A program made the translations under genes and the position numbers. From assembly GCF_036884655.1 (NCBI RefSeq), contig NC_088342.1, positions 15,318,501 through 15,382,500 of the forward strand: DNA of 64,000 bases. Reading direction: 5' to 3'. The DNA is from Musa acuminata AAA Group. Taxonomy: Eukaryota; Streptophyta; Magnoliopsida; Zingiberales; Musaceae. Below, in pieces: positions 55,814 to 64,000 of the stretch. Position 1 is the first letter of the stretch. Each line of letters begins with the position of its first letter. The notes below the pieces were generated by a model, which ran no database searches, was not told the origin of the DNA, and saw nothing but the letters and a program-made list of their open reading frames with translations.

Positions 55814-57740
55814 GAAATAATATCCATAAGTTTTCTTAGAGTATCCCATGAACTTATACCGCTTCATCCTAGATTTCAACTTGTTAGGGTTATATCTTTT
55901 AACGTGGGTATGACAGCCCCAAATCTAAGTAACTTTAAGATTAGACTTCTTTTCTTTCCATATCTCATATGGTATAGATACTACCGATTTAGTTAAAACT
56001 CTATTCAGAAGGTAAGCTGCAAACTCTAGAGTATATCCCCAGAATGAGACGAGTAGATCGACAAAACTCATCATAGACCGTATTATGTTTAACAATATGT
56101 GATTCCTCCTTTTAGATACACCATTGAGTTGAGGTGTATAAGGAGATGTCTATTGGGATAGAATCACATGGTCCTTGAGGAATTAGGTAAATTTCGTACT
56201 TAAATACTTACCTCCTCATTCTAATTGAAGAGCTTTAATACTCTTGCCAATCTGGTTCTCTACTTCATTCTTATACTCTCTAAATTTCTTGAAGGCTTCA
56301 GACTTATACTTCATTAAGTACACATGTTCGTACCTAGAGAAATCATTAGTGAAAGTAATGAAGTAGGAGTAATAACCTATAGCTTGGCTTGACATGAGAT
56401 TACATACATCGCTATGTATGAGTTCCCATAACTCAGTGGCTCTCTCTCCAATTCCACTAAATGGAGAGTTTATCAAATTTTCATAAAGGCAAGGTTCGCA
56501 AATTACATATGGCTCATAGTCAAATGGATCTAAGTATCCATCTTGCAGTAACTTTTGAATCCTTCCTTTATGGATATGACGTAGCTTACAATGTCACATG
56601 TATATATTATTCACTTCATCTCATTTCCTCTTGGATATACTTAGATTCATGATATATGGAGCAGTGACTAACATAAATTAACTATTATACAATGTTCATC
56701 TAGTGATAATCTTATCATCCAATATTACTAAACAACCATTGTTTTCAAAAACTAATTTATATCCACTAATTATCAAATATGAAATAAAAATAATATTTTT
56801 AATAATAGAAGAAATAAAATAACATGTATCAAATGCAATAGTAGTTCCATTAAGTAGATGTAGGGTGACCTCATTAATAGCCACTATAGCTACTTTTGCT
56901 CTATTGCCCATCTTGAGATCCATCTCACCTCTTGTTAATCTCCTAGGTTTTGTTAGAACCTATAATGAATTGTAGATATGATAAGCACTATCGGTATTCA
57001 ATACCCATGTATTATCATAAGAGTCTAATAAATGAAGACTGATGATGAATATACTTGAATCTTCTTCAAGCTTCTATTTTTCTTTCTTTGCAAGGTACTC
57101 TTTGTAGTTCCTCTTCTAATGCCCATCTTTGCCACAGTAGAAGCACTGGCCTTTATCCTTTGCCAAATCCTTCTTAGCAACCTTTGCTTACCTAGTTTGC
57201 CCTTTACCCTTGCCCTTCTTAAGCGACTTCTCTGCCTTACTTTTCTTTCTGGTTTTACCATCATAGAGAATTAACTTCTCTTTCTTGATGGTGCTCTTAG
57301 CCTCCCTCAACATATTAAGGAGCTTAGGGAGAGTCACCTAAAACTTATTTATATTAAAATTCATGATGAATTGATAAAAAGAATATGGTAGGAACTAAAG
57401 TATAAGATCCACATACAAGTTATCCTCTAGGACCATTCCTAGACCCATGAGTTTCTCTATCCACTTAATCATCTTAAATACATGGTTCTGAACTAGTGAC
57501 CCCTCAATCATCCTAGCGCGAAAGAGATTCTTGGATATCTCATATTATTAAGTTCTTCCCTATTCCTTAAAAAATTTGTGGAGATGTAGAAGAATTGATC
57601 TAGCATCTATCTTTTTATGCTGCCTTTATAACTCGGGAGTCATAGAGCCCAACATATAATACTGAGCAAGAGTGGAGTCATCTACATACTTCACATAGTG
57701 ATTGATCTCATCCTTGCTTGCCCCTTCCTCGGGCGTAAGT
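55814..57740 (-). pseudogene. Minus-strand copia: gag, protease/pre-integrase and integrase start
   Basis: Running leftward from 57740 are gag (YMLGSMTPEL-like near 57,640; HKFFKE near 57,570), a Lys-rich CCHC-knuckle region (57,025-57,264), NRAKVAIVAINEVTLHLLNG (protease end/pre-integrase, 56,696-56,923) and LWELIHSDVCNLMSSQAIGY with YSYFITFTNDFSRYEHVYLM (integrase core, 56,216-56,476). Frames are broken throughout. Copy B interrupts it on the left, within integrase; the Sirevirus at 57741 cuts gag on the right. Confidence 0.75.
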
Positions 57741-59067
57741 TGTTGAATCTTAGATTTTGATGATGAAGTCAATTATAATTTGTTTAATCTAATCTATATA
57801 TTGAGAAAGGTGTGCAGGATTAACTACGATAGCGGTGAGACATAAAGCAAGTATTGTGCCGGAGTCAAGATCGAGATCACGTTGGGAGTTCGAGAGATCG
57901 TCGGAAGTCCGGACGTTCGTCGGAAGTTTGGAAGCAACCGAGAAGTCCAAGAGCTTGCCAAACGAAGCTCGTCGGAACTTGCCAAGAAGATCATCGTAAA
58001 GTCCAGGAGCTTGCTGGGAGTCCACCGGAGTATTGCTGAGAGTTCATCGGATGTTCGCTAGAAGTACTTCGGAAGCTCGTCGAAAGAGCAATTGACGCAC
58101 TGGAACAAGAAGTGCAGTAAACATGTCTTAATTATCATAGTTAGAGCGTAAATTAAGTTAGGATTAGGAGGTAATCCTACTAACTTAATTAGGGGCCAAT
58201 TGAGCTCTTAACAGGGCTGATTTGGGTAGGATTGAATAGCCCAATCAGTCCCTGAAAACATGGCCGACGGTGACACCGCTAGGGCCGGTGGTGGCACCTC
58301 CCAGAAGACCCAGTCTCCCAGGTGGTCTGGGCGATGGGACCACCTAGACTGGGCGGTGGTACCACCGGCAGTTATTGCTGCCTATGGTGGTACCGCCCTT
58401 GTCAAGCGATGGTACCGCTAGAGCTCAGTCTCCGAGCTCTATCACACAATGGTACCACCTAGACTGAGCGGTAGTACCACCCAGTGTCAGGTGTCAAGCG
58501 GTGGTACCATCAGAACCCCAAAAATCTGGGATTAGACACTTTTTGGCTCCATTTTTGAAGTAATTGGGGCCTATAAAAACCCTACCATTTTCTACATAAA
58601 AGGGCACGAAAGCATTGAGACATACTTGAGTTGTTGGGGTGTAAAAGTATTGTAAGCAAGTACTAGAGTTCTCCTCCTCCCTTTCTAAGTTTTGGGATCA
58701 TTCAAGAGAGGTGTGAGACTTGTAAGGGTTCTCTCCTAAACCCGTGAAAAGGAGAAAGCACTGTAAAAGATGGTTGGTCTTCATATATTGAAGGAAGGCC
58801 TTTAGTAGACACCGGAGACCTTATCGGAGGAGGAATCCAAAAGTGGATGTAGGTCAAATTGACCGAACCACTCTAAATTCTAGTTTGCTTTTCATAAGTG
58901 CAATTTACTTTAACTGCAAATCATTTCATAGCAAACTGTTTCTTCTCCTCATCTTGCTTACACTCTCATATGTTTCATCGAACGTATGAAATATCTTATA
59001 CGAAAATCTAAAAATTTTCCGCTGCACTAATTCACCCCACCTCTTAGTGCTGCTCTTGATCCTAACA
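57741..59067 (+). repeat. 5' LTR of the Sirevirus
   Basis: 1327 bp, TGTTGAATCTTAGATTTTGA to GATCCTAACA. It has the same module order as the gag-only family but is shorter: CGGAAGT block (57,890-58,080), GGTGGTACCACC palindromes (58,265-58,520), TATAAAA (58572-58578). Confidence 0.88.
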
Positions 59068-59080
59068 ATTGGTATCAGAG
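59068..59080 (+). other. Primer-binding site of the Sirevirus
   Basis: ATTGGTATCAGAG immediately follows the LTR end (initiator tRNA-Met type). Confidence 0.88.
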
Positions 59081-59096
59081 TAAGGTTCACTCTCAT

Positions 59097-59929
59097 TTGG
59101 TTTTAAACCCAAGAGAGATAGCATTTGCCGGCAACCTAGAGGGCCATTCAATTACACATCCGCCCATGTTCAATGGGACGGATTACATATATTGGAAGAC
59201 TAGAATGAGGATCTTCCTAATTTCAATGGATTTTGAGCTTTGGAGTATTGTCGAAAACGATTTTCAAAAGTCTTCTCTTCTAATGAATGATTGGAATGAG
59301 TTGGAAAAGAAGACTTTTACTTTAAATGCCAAGGCTATGAATGCCTTGTTTTGTGTATTAGATAAAAACGAGTTTAATCGAGTATCGATTTGTTAAATGA
59401 CTTTTGACATTTGGCATATACTCGAAGTGACTTAGGAAGGCTCTAGTAGAGTGAAAGAGTCAAAAATTAATCTTTTAGTGTATTCTTATGAGTTGTTTCG
59501 AATGAATTCGAGTGAGACCATTGGAAACATGTACACTCGATTTACGGATGTCATCAATAGTTTAAAAGAACTTGGTAAAAGTTTCTCGGATTTTGAACTC
59601 GTTAATAAGAATTTAAAATCTCTTTCAAAAAGTTGGGTTCTTAAAGTAACGATCATTCAAGAAGCCAAAGATCTAAATAATTTTCCTCTTAAAGAACTAA
59701 TTGGGTCACTAACCTATGAAATGACATGTAAAGCTAATGAAGAGCTTGAGGATACCCTTCCAAAGAATAGGAAGGACTGAGAATACAAGAAGACCACTTG
59801 AAAGAAAACTCAAGTGATGAGGACTTTGATGATGACTTGGCACTCTTAACAAAGAAGTTCAAAAGATTTATAAAAAGAAATAAATTTAAAAATGATACTA
59901 AAAATAAATTTGAACCTAAGAAAGAATAA
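59097..59929 (+). pseudogene. Sirevirus gag (interrupted)
   Basis: The Gag start AFAGNLEGHSITHPPMFNG and WKTRMRIFLISMDFELWSIV keep both Trp codons that are stops in copies A and B. FDIWHILEVT, MYTRFTDVINSLKELGKSF and KELIGSLTYEM follow the UBN2 pattern. Stops occur at 59394 (TAA), after LEVT (TAG) and at NRKD (TGA). The ancestral start codon near 59116 reads ATA. Confidence 0.8.
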
Positions 59930-60690
59930 GTGATATGTTATAAATACAAGATGCTGGAACACTTCAAGAGTGAATGTCCCCAAGCAAAGAGGAGGCAACC
60001 AAAGAAGAAAGCTTTCAAAGCTACATGGGACGACTCAAGTGCATCCGAAGAAGAGGAGCCTACCATCACCGAGCAAGTTGCTCACTATGCACTATTGGCC
60101 ATTGGAGATGAGGTAACAAGTTCAATTGATGCAAATTTATCACCTGCTGAGCTATTAAATGCTTTTCATGATTTATTTGATGAATGCAAATCAATTAGTA
60201 AAAAGTATAAATTGTTAAAAAAGGAGCATGCTTCTCTTGTTAATGATTTCGATAGTTTAAAGGTTAAGCATAATGATAGTTTAGCTCCATGTACGAAATG
60301 TCATGAAGTAGAAACACTTAGAAAGGAAAACTTGCTACTAAAAGAAACCTTAGAAAAATTTGAGGTTGGTAGCAAGTCCTTGAACATGATCATTGCCAAT
60401 AAGTGTCACGTTCATAAAAGAAGTGGAATCGAATTTGTGAGTAGCTCTCACCAAAATCCAACCACCTTTGTTAAAGGCCCTATCTTGCATATTTCACTCC
60501 AAAACAAATAGAACTTTTGTTGCAAACTTGGACATGTAGCTTATCGTTGTCCATTTAAGAAGTGTAGTCCACATAAGTTGATTTGGGTTCCTAAAGGAAC
60601 CGTAAAGAATTCCATGCAAAATGATAAGTTAAGCCGATCGATTTTTGAGACACCCAAGGTCAAATAGGTACATAAAAATCATCATCTTTT
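59930..60690 (+). pseudogene. Sirevirus gag tail with zinc knuckles
   Basis: ICYKYKMLEHFKSECPQAKR is a CCHC knuckle with the second Cys replaced by Tyr. An acidic SSASEEEE stretch and a coiled-coil-like region (LSPAELLNAFHDLFDECKSI, then LKKEHASLVNDFDSLK) follow. After a stop, NFCCKLGHVAYRCPFKKCSP is a second, complete CCHC knuckle. This downstream half is what the gag-only copies lack. Confidence 0.75.
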
Positions 60691-60734
60691 GTAGAAATGT
60701 ATACCATCACAAGCTATGAGCAAGAGATAATACC

Positions 60735-61260
60735 TTGAGAGTGGATGCTCAAGGCATATGACCGGAGATCCATCTCAATTCTCTAAGCTCACTAGCCTAG
60801 ACGAAGGATATGTCACATTCGAAGACAACAATAAGGGTAAAATCATTGGCAAAGAAACTATAGTTAACACATCCAACTTTTTTATTGAGGATGTGCTATT
60901 AGTTGATAGATTAAAGCATAACCTTTTGAGCATTAGTCAATTGTGTGATAAAGGATATATTGTTAGATTTGAATCTAATACTTGTATTATAGAAAAATCA
61001 CATAAAAACACATCTATGATTACTCTAAAATAAAATAATGTATACACTATCAATATTAATGATCTTTGTAATGAAATATGTTTTTCGATTTTAAATAATG
61101 ATGCTTGGCTTTGGCATAGGAGATTAGGTCATTCTAGCATGAAACTAATCCCTCAAATTTCATCTAAAGAACTTGTAAGAAGAATTCCTCATATCAAGTT
61201 CATCAAAGATAATGCGTGTGATGCATGTTAACTAAGAAAATAAATAAAAGATAGCTTCAA
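60735..61260 (+). pseudogene. Sirevirus protease end and GAG-pre-integrase
   Basis: GCSRHMTGDPSQFSKLTSLD is the stretch after the protease active site (the preceding D is hidden by a frame change). LLVDRLKHNLLSISQLCDKG and AWLWHRRLGHSSMKLIPQIS follow; H-x3-H and DNACDAC provide the zinc-binding region of pre-integrase. A stop (TAA) precedes LWHRRLGH. Confidence 0.78.
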
Positions 61261-61269
61261 ACCTAAGAA

Positions 61270-62302
61270 ACAAATAAGCACCTCTAGACCTTTGCAATTG
61301 ATCTATATGGATTTGTTCGGACAAATTACTACATCAAGCCTAGGAGGTAGCAAATACGCATTTGTTGACGTGGATGATTATAGTAGATATACATGGACTT
61401 ATTTTTGGCACATAAAAGTGAATGCTTTAGGTATTTCTCTAAGTTCTATAAACTTATTCAAAATGAAAAGAGTTTTATGATTTCGTCAATTCGAAATGAT
61501 CACGGTGGTGAATTCAAAACCGTGATTTTCAAGAATTTTATGAATCTAATGGATACAACCACAACTTCTCTACTCCAAGAAATCCTCAATAAAATGGAGT
61601 AGTAGAAAGAAAGAATAGAAACTTACAAGAAATGACAAGAACCATGTTAAACGAACAAAGCCTACCCAAATATTTTTGGGTCAAAGCCGTAAATATGACA
61701 TGCTATGTTATGAATAGGGTTCTAGTAAGACCACTACTTTCCAAGACTCCTTTTGAGTTGTGGAACAACAAAAAACCCAACGTTTCATACTTTAAAGTTT
61801 TCAGATGTAAATGTTTTATTTTGAATGAAAAAGATGCCTTAGGTAAATTTGATGTAAAATCCGATGAAGGAATTTTTCTTGGCTATTCCTTTGTTTCTAA
61901 AGCATTTCATATCTTTAACAAACGAACTTTGATTATAGAAGAATACATTCATGTTGTTTTTAATGAAATTTTCGAAGTTAAGAAAAATGAACTTGATGAT
62001 GATATTGATTTTGATGCTTTGAATTTAAATGAAACCCCTTCTCCAAATAGCAATTTGGATGCATCTTCTTCTGAACCTTCTTTACCAAAGGAATGGAAGT
62101 ATGTAGATGCTCATCCTAAGGAGCTAATTATAGGAGAAACATTGAAAGGGGTTCAAACTTGTTCTTCTCTTAAAAACTTTTGTGCCAACGCTACTTTTCT
62201 CTCCCAAATTGAACCTAAATGTATTGACGAGGCCATGAAAGATGATTCAGGGGTTATTGCAATGCAAGAAGAGTTAAATAAATTTGAGAGAAATGAGGTG
62301 TG
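61270..62302 (+). pseudogene. Sirevirus integrase
   Basis: LQLIYMDLFGQITTSSLGGS and VDVDDYSRYTWTYFW carry the first two catalytic Asp residues. After a frame shift, IRNDHGGEFK keeps the NDHGGEF block with the catalytic Glu further on. WVKAVNMTCYVMNRVLVRPL and VKSDEGIFLGYSFVSKAFHI close the C-terminal part. It would insert the cDNA; here a frameshift near 61,420 and a TAG near 61601 break it. Confidence 0.8.
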
Positions 62303-63212
62303 AAAACTTGTTCCTAGACCAAATGACCATTTAGTTATTCGTACTAAATGGGTCTTTAGAAACAAGCAAGATGAATTTGGTATCGTGGTTTGAAACAAGG
62401 CTAGATTAGTAGCCAAAGGTTTTAACAAAAAAGAATGTATCGATTATGAAGAGACCTTCGCTCATGTGGCTCAATTAGAAGCCATAGGGATGCTCCTTGT
62501 CTATGCCAGTAGTAATAATTTTAAGTTGCTTCAAATGGATGTTAAAAGTGCTTTTCTTAATGACTTTATTTCCGAAGAAGTTTATGTTGAATAACCTCCT
62601 GAATTTGAGAATGATAGTCTCCCTACTCATGTGTTTAAATTGACTAAAGCTCTCTATGGTTTAAAACAAGCCCCAAGGGCTTGGTATGAGAGACTTAGTT
62701 CATTTCTTATTGAAAATAATTTCCCTAAAGGCAAGGTCGATACTATATTGTTTATCAAAAATTTTGAAAATAATTTTTTTATTGTTCAAATTTATGTTGA
62801 TGATATTATTTTTGGTTCCACGAATGAATCTCTTTGTGAATCATTTGCTAAAAGTATGAGTCTTGAATTTGAAATGAGTTTAATGAGAGAATTAACCTTC
62901 TTTTTAGGATTACAAATAAAACAACTAAGTAATGACATCTTTCTTAGTCAAACAAAATATGTTTTAGATTTGCTAAAAAGGTTTAATATGGATAGCTCAA
63001 AAGCTATCAATACTCCCATGAGTACCTCCACTAAGTTAGACATTGATGAAAGTGGAGAAATCTTTGATCAAAAAGCTTATAGGGGTATGATAGGAAGTCT
63101 ACTATACCTCACCGCAACTAGACCGAATATCATATTTAGTGTAGGTCTTTGTACTAGGTTTCAATCTGATCCTAAGATATCTCTTCTTAAAATAGTTAAG
63201 AGAATTCTTTGA
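62303..63212 (+). pseudogene. Sirevirus reverse transcriptase
   Basis: TKWVFRNKQDEFGIVV and KARLVAKGFNKKECIDYEE precede LLQMDVKSAFLNDFISEEVY, with stops at 62302 and 62391 and after VYVE. From 62631 a clean frame carries LTKALYGLKQAPRAWYERL and the catalytic IYVDDIIFGSTNESLCESFA, intact. GLQIKQLSNDIFLSQTKYVL and AYRGMIGSLLYLTATRPNII complete the domain. Confidence 0.85.
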
Positions 63213-63743
63213 TATCTTAAAGGTACCACTAATCTAGGATTATGGTATCCAAAATCTGAGAACTTTGAACTAATTGCATATGCTGATGCGGATTTTGCTG
63301 GATGTAGATTAGATAGAAAAAGCACATCCGGAACATTTCAATTTTTAGGACACACACTTATTTCTTGGTCTTCCAAGAAATAAAACTCGATTGCACTATC
63401 TACAACCAAAACTGAGTATATTGTAGCTAGTGCATGTTGTGCACAAGTTATGTGGATGAAAAACACTTTAGAAGATTATAAAATTTATCTAAAAAATATC
63501 CTCATAAAATGTAATATTACAAGTGCAATATGTTTAACAAAGAATCTCATTCAACACTCTAGAACAAAATATATTGATATTAGGCATCACTTTATACGAG
63601 ATCATGTCACAAATTATGATATAATCTTAGAATTTATTGATGCGAAACATCAATTAGCCGATATTTTTATAAAACCTTTAAGTGAAGAACAATATGATTT
63701 TATTAGAAGAGAATTAGGAATGTTAATTTGTCCGAATGTATGA
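63213..63743 (+). pseudogene. Sirevirus RNase H
   Basis: YLKGTTNLGLWYPKSENFEL and IAYADADFAGCRLDRKSTSG carry the RNase H start with its Asp; STTKTEYIVAS has the Glu; HSRTKYIDIRHHFIRDHV and FIKPLSEEQYDFIRRELGML form the end. Only a TGA before YLKGT and a TAA (SSKK*) interrupt it. Translation ends at 63743. Confidence 0.85.
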
Positions 63744-64000
63744 GTGGTTATATTTCTTTTTCAGACTATCTTCTTGAATGGAGCTTTCATGAGTTTATGC
63801 CATATCAAGTTCACTTAATGATTTTTGATCACTTCGATTTGATGTGATCATTCATGAAATTTCTTTTATTGAAATTTTTTTTATCCTTCATATGATGATT
63901 CTTTCACATGAATTCTTTCTTAATGAAGGAAGAATTTTTATGAATTTTTTAGTATGAGTTGAACACTTGCAAGAGTGAGGATTTGATTTCACATGAATAT
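63744..64000 (+). other. Start of the Sirevirus 3' non-coding region
   Basis: AT-rich sequence with TTCATGA words like the spacer of the gag-only copies. The PPT and 3' LTR lie beyond the window. Confidence 0.55.

Larger units (their letters stand above)
57741..64000 (+). mobile_element. Sirevirus-type Ty1/copia retrotransposon, 3' end outside window
   Basis: 5' LTR 57741-59067, PBS, gag, pol in the order pre-integrase/integrase, RT, RNase H, then the start of a 3' non-coding region. The flank left of the LTR is TAAGT (57736-57740), the expected TSD to look for past 64000. The RNase H end (HSRTKYIDIRHHFIRDHV, QLADIFIKPLSEEQYDFIRR) and LPKEWKYVDAHPKELIIGE are typical of the SIRE/Maximus (Sirevirus) lineage. 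Several in-frame stops make this copy non-autonomous in practice. Confidence 0.88.

Noticed and set aside
31031..63743. Possible integrated pararetrovirus (as known in banana-type genomes)
   Set aside because: All polymerase blocks follow integrase and have copia-type context with LTRs; no movement-protein, coat-protein or caulimovirid-type RT order was seen.

Overview
The window is nuclear DNA of a flowering plant. It has one intron-rich host gene, LEUNIG_HOMOLOG (LUH) on the minus strand, in a landscape of plant-type Ty1/copia and Ty3/gypsy LTR retrotransposons and hAT DNA transposons. A large monocot genome fits the element mix; a banana-like (Zingiberales) source is only a guess. There is no bacterial gene, rRNA, tRNA or CRISPR array.

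Layout. (1) 1-10,600: four hAT-type elements with 8-bp target-site duplications (TSDs), one a 2.6-kb transposase relic, plus a gag-only gypsy element (4255-9194) that has a hAT element at its primer-binding site. (2) 10,656-21,365: the first 13 coding exons of LUH (about 592 codons: LUFS/LisH domain, Gln-rich middle, first two WD40 repeats). The exons for the other WD repeats are absent, so the next intron exceeds 10.6 kb or the gene is cut. Two small hAT MITEs lie in its introns. (3) 21,366-24,600: LUH leader and promoter side, then AT-rich intergenic DNA. (4) 24,745-34,441: a degenerate plus-strand copia element with a partly duplicated 5' LTR, a Sirevirus-like solo LTR near its presumed transcription start, and an inverted LTR fragment replacing its late gag and protease. 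(5) 34,442-57,740: a minus-strand copia of the same family, joined tail-to-tail to the first and broken into three pieces by insertions. (6) 57,741-64,000: the 5' LTR and gag-pol of a Sirevirus-type copia, running out of the window.

The most notable content is the nest in region 5. A gypsy-derived element that kept gag and protease but lost RT, RNase H and integrase (35,460-46,435) sits in the minus-strand copia. Into it jumped a Sirevirus-like element keeping only gag (37,028-44,741, TSD AACTC). A second copy in the opposite orientation (47,893-55,813, TSD GAAAT) hit the copia directly. Both gag-only copies share the same in-frame TGA early in gag, the same downstream ATG, a damaged zinc knuckle, several kilobases of AT-rich spacer and four polypurine tracts. 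The Sirevirus at 57,741 has the pol genes such parasites lack, though this copy carries stops and frameshifts. Exact boundaries come from TSDs, PBS and PPT signals read by eye; LTR percent identities were not computed.
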